This document shows, in pieces, positions 24,767 through 33,373 of a DNA stretch of 64,000 bases. The translations under genes and the position numbers were made by a program. The DNA lies in contig NZ_BDBK01000013.1 in assembly GCF_001612945.1 (NCBI RefSeq), positions 1 through 64,000 on the forward strand, read 5' to 3'. The first letter of the stretch is position 1, and each line of letters opens with the position of its first letter. Under the pieces are notes generated by a model, which was given only the letters and a program-made list of their open reading frames with translations, ran no database searches and was not told where the DNA came from. Origin of the DNA: Nocardia inohanensis NBRC 100128 (lineage in GTDB: Bacteria > Actinomycetota > Actinomycetes > Mycobacteriales > Mycobacteriaceae).

Positions 24767-25930
24767 ATGGCCTACGGGGACTTTCAGAACGAGATCTACT
24801 TCAACGGCCTGCGCGGGGTGATTCCGAAATGGCCGGTGAACTTCGCCGAACTGGCCGAGCGTGCGCAGACAGCGCTGCCGCCGTCGATCTGGTCGTATGT
24901 CGCCGGCGGCGCGGGTGACGAGCGCACGCAGCGCGCGAATGTGGCGGCCTTCGATCAGTGGGGGCTGATGCCGCGCATGTTCGTGGGTGCGAAAGAGCGG
25001 GACCTGTCGGTCGAGCTGTTCGGAACAACTTGGCCCGCACCGGTTTTCATGGCTCCGGTCGGTGTCATCGCGCTCTGTGACCGGGACGGTCGCGGCGATC
25101 TCGCGACCGCGCGGGCAGCGGCCCGGACCGGCGTCCCGATGGTCGCCTCCACCCTCATGGAAGATCCGCTGGAGGATGTCGCGGCCGAATTCGGTGACAC
25201 CCCAGGGTTTTTCCAGCTCTACACGCCCACCGACCGCGACCTGGCGGCTTCGCTGGTGTCGCGCGCCGAGCAGGCCGGGTACAAGGGCATCGTGGTCACC
25301 CTCGACACCTGGATCACCGGATGGCGGCCCCGCGACCTCGGCACCGGCAATTTCCCCCAGCTGCGCGGGCACTGCCTGGCCAACTACTTCACCGATCCGG
25401 TCTTCCGCGCCGGTCTCGCGCAATCCCCGGAACAGGACCCGCAATCGGCGATCCTGCGCTGGATTCAGCTCTTCGGCAATCCGCTCACCTGGGATGATCT
25501 GCCCTGGCTGCGCTCGCTGACCACGCTGCCTTTGATCGTGAAGGGTATCGGGCATCCCGATGACGCGCGCCGCGCCCGCGACCTCGGTGTGGACGGCATC
25601 TACTGCTCGAATCACGGTGGGCGGCAAGCCAATGGCGGCTTGCCCGCGCTCGACATGCTTCCCGGCGTGGTCGAGGCAGCCGACGGCCTTCCGGTCCTGT
25701 TCGATTCGGGTGTTCGTTCCGGCGCGGACATCATCAAGGCCCTGGCCCTGGGCGCGTCCGCCGTCGGCATCGGCCGCCCTTACGCGTACGGTTTGGCGCT
25801 CGGCGGCGAGGACGGCATCGTGCACGTCCTGCGCACCCTGCTCGCCGAAGCCGATCTGATCATGGCCGTCGACGGCTATCCGACGTTGAAAGACCTGACG
25901 CCCGAATCACTTCGGGCCGTCAGGGTCTGA
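24767..25930 (+). CDS. Lactate 2-monooxygenase (FMN-dependent alpha-hydroxy-acid oxidase family)
   Basis: A 387-aa flavoprotein that closely follows M. smegmatis lactate 2-monooxygenase (lactate + O2 to acetate + CO2). Shared signatures are SYVAGGAGDERTQRAN, VEAFDQWGLMPRM-like MPRMFVGAKERDLSVELFG, TLDTWITGWRPRDL and the FMN/substrate motif GIYCSNHGGRQANGG. The C-terminal SAVGIGRPYAYGLALGG is also shared. ATG 24767 is chosen because GAGAGGGAG precedes it and the protein starts at the family N-terminus. A hairpin shared with the convergent crotonase gene follows. Confidence 0.9.
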   Translation: MAYGDFQNEIYFNGLRGVIPKWPVNFAELAERAQTALPPSIWSYVAGGAGDERTQRANVAAFDQWGLMPRMFVGAKERDLSVELFGTTWPAPVFMAPVGVIALCDRDGRGDLATARAAARTGVPMVASTLMEDPLEDVAAEFGDTPGFFQLYTPTDRDLAASLVSRAEQAGYKGIVVTLDTWITGWRPRDLGTGNFPQLRGHCLANYFTDPVFRAGLAQSPEQDPQSAILRWIQLFGNPLTWDDLPWLRSLTTLPLIVKGIGHPDDARRARDLGVDGIYCSNHGGRQANGGLPALDMLPGVVEAADGLPVLFDSGVRSGADIIKALALGASAVGIGRPYAYGLALGGEDGIVHVLRTLLAEADLIMAVDGYPTLKDLTPESLRAVRV

Positions 25931-25948
25931 TCGCCACCTCGAAGCGGG

Positions 25949-25974
25949 GGTGTGGGGGTTGCGACCCCCACACC
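25949..25974. terminator. Bidirectional terminator
   Basis: The 10-bp stem GGTGTGGGGG/CCCCCACACC with a 6-nt loop lies between convergent genes. Confidence 0.8.
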
Positions 25975-25976
25975 AT

Positions 25977-26798
25977 TTACTTGCCCTGGAAGTTGGGCTT
26001 GCGCTTCTCGGCGAAGGCGCGCGGGCCCTCCTTCGCATCGTCGCTGAGGAAGACCGGCAGGCCCACCTTCGCGTCGATCTTGAAGGCGTCTTCCTCGTGC
26101 AGGCCCTCGGTATCGCGAATCACCTTCAGGATCGCCTGAACCGCGAGCGGCCCATTGTTATTGATGAGTTCGGCGATCTCCAGGGCCTTGTCGAGCGCGG
26201 TCCCGTCCGGCACCACGTGTCCGATCAGCCCGTACTCCTTGGCCTCGGCCGCCTTGATGTGCCGTCCGGTCAGCAGCAGATCCGCCGCGATGGTGTACGG
26301 GATCTGGCGCGGCAGGCGCACCGCCGACCCGCCCATCGGGAACAGGCTCCACTTCGCCTCGGAGATACCGAATTTCGCGCTCTCGCCCGCGATGCGAATA
26401 TCGGTGCCCTGCAAGATCTCGGTACCACCCGCGATGGCCGCGCCTTCGACGGCGGCGATCAGCGGCTTGGTCAGGCGGCGGCCCTTGAGCAGGCCGGGCA
26501 TCCGGGTGGGATCGAAGGCGCTGCCCGCCTTCATCCCCTCGGCCGCGCCGCGATTGTTCATGTTCTTCAGGTCCGCGCCCGCGCAGAACGCCCCGCCGGC
26601 GCCGGTGAGAATGCAGGACCGGATCTCGGGATCGTTGTCGACGGTGTCCCAGGCGTCGGCCAGGATCGCCAGCATCTCGCCCGTGAGCGCGTTCTTGCGT
26701 TCCGGCCGGTTCATGGTGACGATCAGCGTCGCCCCACGCTTCTCGACGAGAGCATGAGGCTCGGTGTTGCTACTTGTTTCAGCAGTCGCAGCGGTCAT
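25977..26798 (-). CDS. echA19: Enoyl-CoA hydratase/isomerase family, EchA19 type
   Basis: A 273-aa crotonase very similar to M. tuberculosis EchA19 (Rv3516), which hydrates a cholesterol side-chain enoyl-CoA. It shares ALVEKRGATLIVTMNRPERKN, the oxyanion and active-site segments LTGAGGAFCAGADL and PLIAAVEGAAIAGGTEILQG, FGISEAKWSLFPMGGSAVRL and the C-terminal DAKEGPRAFAEKR. ATG 26798 has AGG 8 nt upstream. It diverges from an aldehyde dehydrogenase; the shared promoter gap carries a KstR-like half-perfect dyad. Confidence 0.87.
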   Translation of the reverse strand: MTAATAETSSNTEPHALVEKRGATLIVTMNRPERKNALTGEMLAILADAWDTVDNDPEIRSCILTGAGGAFCAGADLKNMNNRGAAEGMKAGSAFDPTRMPGLLKGRRLTKPLIAAVEGAAIAGGTEILQGTDIRIAGESAKFGISEAKWSLFPMGGSAVRLPRQIPYTIAADLLLTGRHIKAAEAKEYGLIGHVVPDGTALDKALEIAELINNNGPLAVQAILKVIRDTEGLHEEDAFKIDAKVGLPVFLSDDAKEGPRAFAEKRKPNFQGK

Positions 26799-26870
26799 CG
26801 CCGACCTGTCCTTCCACGTGGCCAATCCTGGGATTCGGGGACGAAACTACCCCGCACCGTTGTCCTGAAC

Positions 26871-26884
26871 AATAACGTGTTCTA
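26871..26884. promoter_or_regulatory. KstR-like operator in the echA19/ALDH divergent promoter
   Basis: AATAACGTGTTCTA matches TNNAACNNGTTNNA at seven of eight fixed positions (first base A). It lies 56 bp before the ALDH start and 73 bp before echA19. Confidence 0.45.
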
Positions 26885-26939
26885 GTTTGGATCATGGTGA
26901 CCGCCGTCACGGGCGGCAAGTAACGGAGAGACGACGACC

Positions 26940-28544
26940 ATGAGCACAACGAGCACGCAGAGCGGCTCCCGGGCGAAGCTGCCGCCCCGCGTCACGGAAT
27001 CCCTCATCAACCGGCTGACCGCAATGGTGACCGCGGGCAAGGCGGGCGAGGCCCGCGACCCGTTCGAAATGATCGAGGTCTACACCGGCGATGTCGTCGG
27101 CTACCTGCCGCAGTCCTCGCCCGAGGATGTCGTCAAGGTCGTCGAGATCTCGCGCGCCGCGCAGAAGGAATGGGCCGCTCGCCCGCTGGACCAGCGCCTC
27201 GCCGTCTTCGAACGCGCGCACGAACTCATTCTCTCCGAGATCGAGACCATTGCCGACCTGATTCAGATCGGTTGCGGCAAGGCGCGCCGGATGGCCATCG
27301 AAGAGGCGTGCGATACGCCGATGGTCATCGCGCACTACCTGAAGACCGCGGCCAAGACGCTCAAGCCCAAGAAGCGCAGCGGGCCGATGCCGATCATCAC
27401 CAGCTCCACCGAGGAGCACCGCCCCAAGGGCGTGGTCGCGGTGATCGCGCCGTGGAACTTCCCGTTCGCCATCTCCATGTCCGACTCCACCCCCGCGCTG
27501 ATCGCGGGCAACGGCGTTGTCATGAAGCCGGACAACAAGACCGCGCTGTGCACGCTGTACGGCATCGAACTGCTGCACCAGGCGGGCCTGCCGCGCGGTT
27601 TGGTGCAGGTCGTCACCGGCATGGGCCCGGATGTCGGGCCGACCCTGATCGACAATGTCGACTTCGTCATGTTCACCGGCTCCACCGCCACCGGCCGCAC
27701 CATCGGCGAGCAGTCGGGTCGCAATCTCATCGGATGCAGCCTCGAGCTCGGCGGCAAGAACCCGATGATCGTCCTGGACGACGTCAACCTCGACGAGGCC
27801 ATCCCGTCGGCCATCTTCGCCGTGTTCGGCAATACCGGCCAGGCGTGCATGCACATCGAGCGCATCTACGTGCAGGAACGCATCTACGACGAGTACCTGC
27901 GCCGATTCGTCGCCGCCGCAGAGGAACTCGGCGCGAAGATGGGCGCGACCTACGACTTCGATCCCGAAATGGGTTCGCTGGTCTCGGTCGACCACATGAA
28001 GCGCGTCGCCGCGCACGTCGACGAAGCCCGCGAAAAGGGCGCGACCGTCGTCACCGGCGGCAACCCGCGCCCCGACATCGGCCCCGCCTTCTTCGAGCCG
28101 ACCGTCCTCACCGGCGTCACCAAGGACATGGCGCACGCCACCATGGAGACCTTCGGACCCGTCGTCACCATCTACAAGTACAAGACCGAAGACGAGGCGA
28201 TCGCCCTCGCCAACGACACCGCCTACGGCCTCAACGCCAGCATCTGGACCGGAAACATCGACCGCGCAACCAAACTCGCGGAACGCGTAGAAGCCGGCGC
28301 CATCAACATCAACGACGGCTTCGTCACCAGCTACGCCGCCAAAGGCACCCCCTCCGGCGGCGTCAAGCAATCCGGCGTCGGCACCCGCCACGGCGCCGCG
28401 GGCCTGCTCAAGTACACCGACACCATCAACGTCGGCGTCCAGAAGAAGCAGATCATGGCCGCCCGCGCCGGCATGCCCTACGAAAAGCAACTCAAGTCCA
28501 CCCTGGTGACCCTGCGCCTCATGCGCCGCCTGCACCTGGGCTGA
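26940..28544 (+). CDS. NAD(P)-dependent aldehyde dehydrogenase, succinic-semialdehyde type
   Basis: A 534-aa aldehyde dehydrogenase whose sequence follows M. tuberculosis GabD2: VAVIAPWNFPFAISMSDSTP, VMFTGSTATGRTIGEQ, LELGGKNPMIVLDD with the general-base Glu, GNTGQACMHIERI with the catalytic Cys, and DTAYGLNASIWTG. The C-terminal tail after YTDTINVGVQKKQ is longer than in classical ALDHs. The natural aldehyde is uncertain, because partner echA19 and the KstR-like site hint at lipid catabolism rather than GABA. A strong terminator follows. Confidence 0.85.
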   Translation: MSTTSTQSGSRAKLPPRVTESLINRLTAMVTAGKAGEARDPFEMIEVYTGDVVGYLPQSSPEDVVKVVEISRAAQKEWAARPLDQRLAVFERAHELILSEIETIADLIQIGCGKARRMAIEEACDTPMVIAHYLKTAAKTLKPKKRSGPMPIITSSTEEHRPKGVVAVIAPWNFPFAISMSDSTPALIAGNGVVMKPDNKTALCTLYGIELLHQAGLPRGLVQVVTGMGPDVGPTLIDNVDFVMFTGSTATGRTIGEQSGRNLIGCSLELGGKNPMIVLDDVNLDEAIPSAIFAVFGNTGQACMHIERIYVQERIYDEYLRRFVAAAEELGAKMGATYDFDPEMGSLVSVDHMKRVAAHVDEAREKGATVVTGGNPRPDIGPAFFEPTVLTGVTKDMAHATMETFGPVVTIYKYKTEDEAIALANDTAYGLNASIWTGNIDRATKLAERVEAGAININDGFVTSYAAKGTPSGGVKQSGVGTRHGAAGLLKYTDTINVGVQKKQIMAARAGMPYEKQLKSTLVTLRLMRRLHLG

Positions 28545-28558
28545 AATCCGTTCCGACG

Positions 28559-28593
28559 CGAAGACCCCGGCGTTTCCCCCGCCGGGGTCTTCG
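28559..28593 (+). terminator. Terminator after the aldehyde dehydrogenase
   Basis: A 13-bp stem CGAAGACCCCGGC with its complement and a 9-nt loop, 14 nt after the stop. Confidence 0.88.
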
Positions 28594-28614
28594 CATATAA
28601 CGACAATCGAGGAC

Positions 28615-29451
28615 ATGACGGATCCTGGGCTGACCGCCGAACGCCGCGACGAGCTGACCGCGTTGTTGTCCGACGAGCACCGTCTCCGCACCGAATATCC
28701 GAAAGTCGCGGACTACTTGGACACCGCCTCCCGCCTGCCGGGAACCGATGACCCTCGAGCAGACACCGCATTCGACCTCCGCCTCGTGCACTTCATGACC
28801 GGCGGCACCTCCCCCACCGGAAACCCCTACTGGGACATAGTCGGCCCCTCCGTCAACGCACAGAATGGCCGTCGCGTCGTCAACGGCGGCCGCGCGACCG
28901 GCAGCGCGCGCCTCGGCTACGCACAAACCATCCTGCAATCCGTCTACGCCTATGCGGTGCCGTCACCGCAAACACTGAACTGGATCGCGGATTGCTGCGC
29001 GGGTTCGCCGATAGTGGAACTCGGTGCGGGCCGCGGTTATTGGGCGGCCCAACTGGCGGCAGTCGGGTGCGCGATCGACGCCTACGATTCCGAACCTCCG
29101 GGCAAGGCGGAAAACCTGTCCTTCCCGGCCTCCGTGGGGCAACGCGACACCTGGCACCAGGTCGGCGACCTATCCGAATACACCGTGCGGGCAGCTCCAC
29201 CCGATGACCACACCCTTTTCCTGTGCTGGCCGCCCGGTTGGGGAAACCGGATGGCCTCGGAAGCCCTCGCCGCCTATGAGAAGTCCGACGGCACCCGAGT
29301 CGTCTTCATCGGTGAGCCGAAGGGCGGCAAGACCGGCGACGATGCCTTCTTCGACGCGCTGACCGCACGCTGGAAATTGGAATCACAAGATCCGCAGTTC
29401 GTTTCGTGGTGGAATCTCGCGGACGTCGCACAACTCTGGATCCCGCGCTAG
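28615..29451 (+). CDS. Class I SAM-dependent methyltransferase-like protein
   Basis: A 278-aa protein with a Rossmann SAM-binding motif in the middle (IVELGAGRGYWAAQLAAVGC followed by IDAYDSEPP). The N-terminal 110 residues are helical and unassigned. The region after the motif has TLFLCWPPGWGNRMASEALAAY, where a catalytic strand would lie. The substrate is unknown. GAGGA precedes ATG 28615 closely. It is flanked by its own upstream terminator and a convergent regulator gene, so it is monocistronic. Confidence 0.7.
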   Translation: MTDPGLTAERRDELTALLSDEHRLRTEYPKVADYLDTASRLPGTDDPRADTAFDLRLVHFMTGGTSPTGNPYWDIVGPSVNAQNGRRVVNGGRATGSARLGYAQTILQSVYAYAVPSPQTLNWIADCCAGSPIVELGAGRGYWAAQLAAVGCAIDAYDSEPPGKAENLSFPASVGQRDTWHQVGDLSEYTVRAAPPDDHTLFLCWPPGWGNRMASEALAAYEKSDGTRVVFIGEPKGGKTGDDAFFDALTARWKLESQDPQFVSWWNLADVAQLWIPR

Positions 29452-29487
29452 CCGAAGGTTCTTCTCCGATCGGTCCAACCTCGGGGA

Positions 29488-30324
29488 TCAGGACTGGTGT
29501 CGGAGCAGTGCAGTGCGGATCAGCGCTCGTGCCGCATCGCCGGTCACGGATTGACCGGCCAAGATATCGAATGCGCGACCGTAGAGGGCGATCTCCCTGG
29601 GCTGCGTCACTGTCAGTTCGGCGGTGTGTGCCTCGACCTTCACCATGCGGTTGTCGAACATCATGAATCCTTCTACGACCACATGCGCTTCAGCCATCAG
29701 CGGGACGATTCCGAGGGTGACGCGAGGCATTCCGATGATCGCTTGAAGTCGGTCGAGCTGACCACACATCACGTGGTGGTCGCCGACAGTTGTATACAGC
29801 GACGTTTCGCTGATCAGGAAGTGGAATTGGTGAACTCGCCGGTAGAGAATCTGCTGCCGCTCCAGGCGTTTGGATACGCCGGCGTCCAAATCATCAGGCA
29901 GGCGGTAGAACTCGATCACTCGCTTCAGCTTGGCCTCGGCGTATTCGGCGGTTTGCAGCAGTCCCGGAATGATCTGCGGCTCATAGTTCCGGATGATGGT
30001 TGTCTCGGCTTCGAGTTTCAAAGCCAGTTGCTGGCCGCGTTTCACCCCCGTGCCGAGTAGTCGCCGCCATTCGAGCCACGCGGAGTCGATGTTGTGCAGG
30101 CTGGCGAGCAGGTCCGGCAGCTGGTCGCCGGCATCGCAATGGGCACAGTAAGCACGCAGATCCGCGGTCGATGGTCTGGCTTTGCCATGTTCGATACGCG
30201 AGACCTTGGACTCATGCCAACCCTCACGGGCAGCTAGCTCTCGGCCGGTGACCCCGGCGTCACGGCGGATCTCCCGGAGCCGCTTGCCGAGAGCCTCGCT
30301 CGCCTCCTGTACCGAATCGACCAC
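29488..30324 (-). CDS. XRE-family regulator with DUF5753-like effector domain
   Basis: A 278-aa protein. The N-terminal helix-turn-helix (LGKRLREIRRDAGVTGREL, then HESKVSRIEHGKARPS) is of the XRE/SinR type. Residues about 95-275 match the actinobacterial DUF5753 domain (EPQIIPGLLQTAEYA, ERQQILYRR). The GTG start at 30324 overlaps the stop of the DUF6879 gene by one base (TAGTG). Such XRE pairs with small downstream or upstream partners are frequent in Streptomyces and Nocardia and are linked to development or antibiotic control. The target is not known. Confidence 0.87.
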   Translation of the reverse strand: MVDSVQEASEALGKRLREIRRDAGVTGRELAAREGWHESKVSRIEHGKARPSTADLRAYCAHCDAGDQLPDLLASLHNIDSAWLEWRRLLGTGVKRGQQLALKLEAETTIIRNYEPQIIPGLLQTAEYAEAKLKRVIEFYRLPDDLDAGVSKRLERQQILYRRVHQFHFLISETSLYTTVGDHHVMCGQLDRLQAIIGMPRVTLGIVPLMAEAHVVVEGFMMFDNRMVKVEAHTAELTVTQPREIALYGRAFDILAGQSVTGDAARALIRTALLRHQS

Positions 30325-30860
30325 TATCGGTGGTTCACCGGAGATTCGTTGACGTACTCCAGGAACGGCGTTGCAGCGGCCAGCAGCCTGTTCTTCACAT
30401 CACGGCAGTACGCTGCGATCTTCGGATCAGTTGTCACCGCCACACCGGCGGACCGGCCCAGTCTATCGATCAGGTTGAAGGCCACCCGACTACCGTCGAA
30501 CAACCACCAATCATCGCGTGGAACCTCTTCCGGATCGATGAGATGCCTTGGCAGATAACGGATATCCTCGCCCGCCTCGACGTTTTCACCTGTGACGGAC
30601 AGCAACCATCGCTGGTAATCACTGTGCGGCACCGTGACAACACGAACGCGGCTGACTACAACGCCGCGTCCCGTCATCTCGCGGATCAAGTCGGTCCAGT
30701 CGGACTTGTCATAGTCCGGTGGCGTCTCGCCCGCGAGAAAGCGCCGGAGGGGCTCGGATTCGCTCGCGACCGCATAGGTGTCGCGAACCTCCATGTGGTA
30801 AGCCGACTCTCGGCATTCGTGAAACAGATCGTCCCAGTCGTCAACGCCGCGAAATTCCAC
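30324..30860 (-). CDS. DUF6879-family protein
   Basis: A 178-aa protein with the family's typical layout: an N-terminal helix with FHECRESAYHMEVRDTY, central SDWTDLIREMTGRGVVVSRV and PHSDYQRWLL, then RYLPRHLIDPEEVPRDDWWLFD. It is the standard operon partner of XRE-DUF5753 regulators and here is coupled to it by TAGTG. Function is unknown. The GTG start lies at 30860, inside the end of a further small frame. Confidence 0.82.
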   Translation of the reverse strand: MEFRGVDDWDDLFHECRESAYHMEVRDTYAVASESEPLRRFLAGETPPDYDKSDWTDLIREMTGRGVVVSRVRVVTVPHSDYQRWLLSVTGENVEAGEDIRYLPRHLIDPEEVPRDDWWLFDGSRVAFNLIDRLGRSAGVAVTTDPKIAAYCRDVKNRLLAAATPFLEYVNESPVNHR

Positions 30861-30993
30861 CGAAGTACATCCTCTCCGCTCTCGGAACCTCGATCGCTGT
30901 CTCGAAGTCTTCCATGGTGAGCTGTTCGAGTGCTCCGCTATCGGTGATCGGCCGACCCGAGAGGATGAAGGACCCCCTGCCGGTATCGGCCAC
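30841..30993 (-). CDS. Possible 50-aa ORF, DUF397-like
   Basis: GTG 30993 opens a frame starting VADTGRGSFILSGRPITDSG, with ALEQLTMEDFETAIEV in the middle and FGGISRR at the end. It runs 20 bp into the DUF6879 gene. The layout (small beta-rich protein before an XRE module) recalls DUF397 partners, but the key RDSK motif is absent. GGAGGTG lies too far upstream (about 20 nt) to serve this start. It may be a remnant. Confidence 0.3.
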   Translation of the reverse strand: MADTGRGSFILSGRPITDSGALEQLTMEDFETAIEVPRAERMYFGGISRR

Positions 30994-31409
30994 TTGCGTG
31001 AGTTTGAACTAACACCTCCAATGGTCCTCTGGCTGTGTGAATCTCACTGAAAATCCGATTCATTTGCGCAAGTTTCCGCAAGGTTGTGGATTCGTCGCCA
31101 TGTCGGTTTCTAGCGCCGAGTCAGGTGTTCGCCGGAGGACAGGCGACCGAGATGAACCGACTCCCCGGGCTTTTCAGGGTTACCGGTGAAGTCTTGGAAC
31201 TGCGAAGTTTCGGGGAAGACGACTGTCCTGGGTTCGGGCCGACGTGTTTGGGCTATCTGCGCACGGATGTGTCTGGGAGGGGGCAGCTTTGGGATGAGAG
31301 CCAGGCGGTGATTGCGCCCAGCGCTGCGCACTTCGAAGGGGTGCGATTATGGGGGTGCTGGTTCGGCAGGTCGATGTGATAACGGTGTCCCCGGAAGTCG
31401 CTATGCGCG
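30994..31409. other. Intergenic stretch without a convincing gene
   Basis: These 416 bp include a notably A/T-richer segment at about 31010-31090, probably the promoter zone of the minus-strand DUF6879/XRE unit. A plus-strand 97-codon frame (31086-31379) exists but has no RBS, no recognisable domain and no family resemblance. No repeat or strong hairpin was found. Confidence 0.5.
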
Positions 31410-33191
31410 TTAGCGGGCGGAGACCTCTTCTGCGAGGAATCCGCCGGACTGGTGCCGCCAGAGTTGGGCGTAAGTGCCTTCGGCGGTGAGTAGTTCGTCG
31501 TGGGTGCCTTGTTCTACGATGCGGCCGCGGTCGAGGACTACGAGTTGGTCCATGCCGGCTACGGTGCTGAGGCGGTGGGCTACTACCAGGGCGGTGCGGC
31601 CTTCCATCAGTTCCCAGAGGGCTTGTTGGACGAGGAGTTCGCTTTCGGAGTCGAGGGCGGAGGTTGCTTCGTCGAGTAGGAGGATGGGGGCGTCGCGGAG
31701 GATGGCTCGGGCCAGGGCGACTCTTTGGCGTTGTCCGCCTGATAGTTTCACGCCGCGTTCACCGATCAGGGTGTCCAAGCCTTGGGGTAGGCCCTCGGCG
31801 AATTCGGTTACGTGGGCGGCTTTGGCGGCGCGGATGATTTCCTCGTCGGTGGCTTCGGGGCGGGCGAAGCGGATGTTCTCGCGGAGGGTGCGGTGGAACA
31901 TGGCGGGATCCTGTGGCACGTAGGACAACTGGCTGCGGAGGTCGGATTGGCGGAGCCGGGAGATGTCCTGGCCGCCGATGCGGATGCTGCCGTCCTGGAT
32001 GTCCATCATGCGCAGGAGTAATTGGGTGATGGTGGTCTTGCCGCCGCCGGAGCGGCCGACCAGGCCGAATTTGGCGCCGCTGGGCACGAACAGGTCGAGG
32101 CCGTGGAAGAGGCGGGAGGCGCCCGGGTGGGCGAAGGTCACCTGGTCGAAGCGAATGTCGGAGCCGTTGGGGCGCAGGGGTTCCGGGTCGGGAACGTCCA
32201 CTACGGCGGGGGCTTCTTTCAGCAGCTCGGTGAATTGGGCGGCTTCGGTGAGGGTGCCTTCGAGGCGACGGAAGATCTGGTTGAAGCGGAACATGATGCC
32301 GGTGGCGTTCCAGTAGTAGGTGAAGGCCACGATGATCACTTCGACGCTCGCATGCCCGCCGCGAATGCCGAGGGCGAGGAGCAGGCCGACCATATTGGTG
32401 AGCGCGACCAGTGGCGTCACCACGGTGTCGATGCGCAGGTTGGCGTAGTCCCAGGAGCGCAGGGATTTGCGGCGGGATTCCGCGACGCGACGCCGATGTT
32501 CTTCCGCTTCTTGGGGTTCGGCCGCGAAAGCCCGCACCACCTGCATATTGGACAGGCTGTCGGCGACGTGCCCGGACACCAGCGCGATGGCCGCCTCGCG
32601 TTCGTCCACCAGCCGCTGCCGGCGGTGGATGAGCGGGGCGACGATCAGCGCGGTCACCACCAGCATGCCGAGCAGCACGAGCACCAGTAACGGGTCGTAG
32701 CGCCACAGCACCACCGATGCGAAGGTCAAAGGGATGAGCGCGGCGAGGATTTCGAAGGCGAAGGTGTCGACGAATTCCTCGAAACGGGCCGCGAAGCTCA
32801 GCGAACGCTTGGTGAGCGAACCGGCGAAATTGTCGTGGAAGAACGCGGCGTCCTTGGCGAGCAGTTCGTCCATGGCGGTGATGTAGAGGTGTTCGATGCC
32901 GTAGGCGTCGAGGCGGTTCAGGCAGTGAATGCCGATGCGCCAGAACACTTCGGCGAGCAGCAGCAGGCCACCGAAGGCGAGTACGTAGGGCGCGAGGGCG
33001 CCGAAACCGGAGTCGCCGGTGCCGGCCACCTTGCCGACGACGACGGCCACCACCAGGGGTGCCACATAGAGCTGGTAGGTGGTGCCGAGTGCCGGTGACA
33101 GCATGGCCGTGGCGGTGAGGGGTTTTCGCCTCGCCAATTCCCGGCCGTAATAGCGCAATACCAGCATGATCGCGGACGCGCGGGAGTTCAT
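31410..33191 (-). CDS. ABC transporter, fused permease and ATPase (exporter type)
   Basis: A 593-aa half-transporter that should work as a dimer. Six membrane helices lie within residues 1-310. The nucleotide-binding domain has Walker A GRSGGGKTTI, the signature LSGGQRQRVALARAI, Walker B ILLLDEATSALD and the H-loop VAHRLST. The cargo is not indicated. It lies downstream of the CYP123 operon but is separated from it by a double hairpin, so it is probably its own unit. ATG 33191 is followed by MNSRASAIMLVLRYYGREL. Confidence 0.9.
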   Translation of the reverse strand: MNSRASAIMLVLRYYGRELARRKPLTATAMLSPALGTTYQLYVAPLVVAVVVGKVAGTGDSGFGALAPYVLAFGGLLLLAEVFWRIGIHCLNRLDAYGIEHLYITAMDELLAKDAAFFHDNFAGSLTKRSLSFAARFEEFVDTFAFEILAALIPLTFASVVLWRYDPLLVLVLLGMLVVTALIVAPLIHRRQRLVDEREAAIALVSGHVADSLSNMQVVRAFAAEPQEAEEHRRRVAESRRKSLRSWDYANLRIDTVVTPLVALTNMVGLLLALGIRGGHASVEVIIVAFTYYWNATGIMFRFNQIFRRLEGTLTEAAQFTELLKEAPAVVDVPDPEPLRPNGSDIRFDQVTFAHPGASRLFHGLDLFVPSGAKFGLVGRSGGGKTTITQLLLRMMDIQDGSIRIGGQDISRLRQSDLRSQLSYVPQDPAMFHRTLRENIRFARPEATDEEIIRAAKAAHVTEFAEGLPQGLDTLIGERGVKLSGGQRQRVALARAILRDAPILLLDEATSALDSESELLVQQALWELMEGRTALVVAHRLSTVAGMDQLVVLDRGRIVEQGTHDELLTAEGTYAQLWRHQSGGFLAEEVSAR

Positions 33192-33287
33192 CCGTCCCCT
33201 CTCGAATCGTGTTCGAGCAGTGCAGAACAGACATCGTGCCCGGTCAGGGAAGTTTCACGCCACTGATTTTCCGCGCGGAGGGATGTT

Positions 33288-33365
33288 CGGCGCTGGGCAA
33301 CCGCAGAGCCTCGGTTGCCCAGCGCCGGGGTTTGGGTGCCGATCGGAGCACGTGCCGGCACCCAA
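33288..33365 (-). terminator. Tandem hairpins ending the CYP123 operon
   Basis: Two perfect stems in series: CGGCGCTGGGCAACCG (33288-33303) with its complement (33312-33327), and TTGGGTGCCG/CGGCACCCAA (33332-33365). Both lie just past the last SDR gene. Confidence 0.85.
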
Positions 33366-33373
33366 GCTGGGGG

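Noticed and set aside
26907..28691. 594-codon open frame antisense to the aldehyde dehydrogenase
   Set aside because: Shadow of a clear ALDH; low-complexity Gly/Asp/Arg composition.
31086..31379. 97-aa plus-strand ORF next to the ABC transporter
   Set aside because: No RBS, no recognisable domain, and Ser/Gly-rich sequence not resembling a family.
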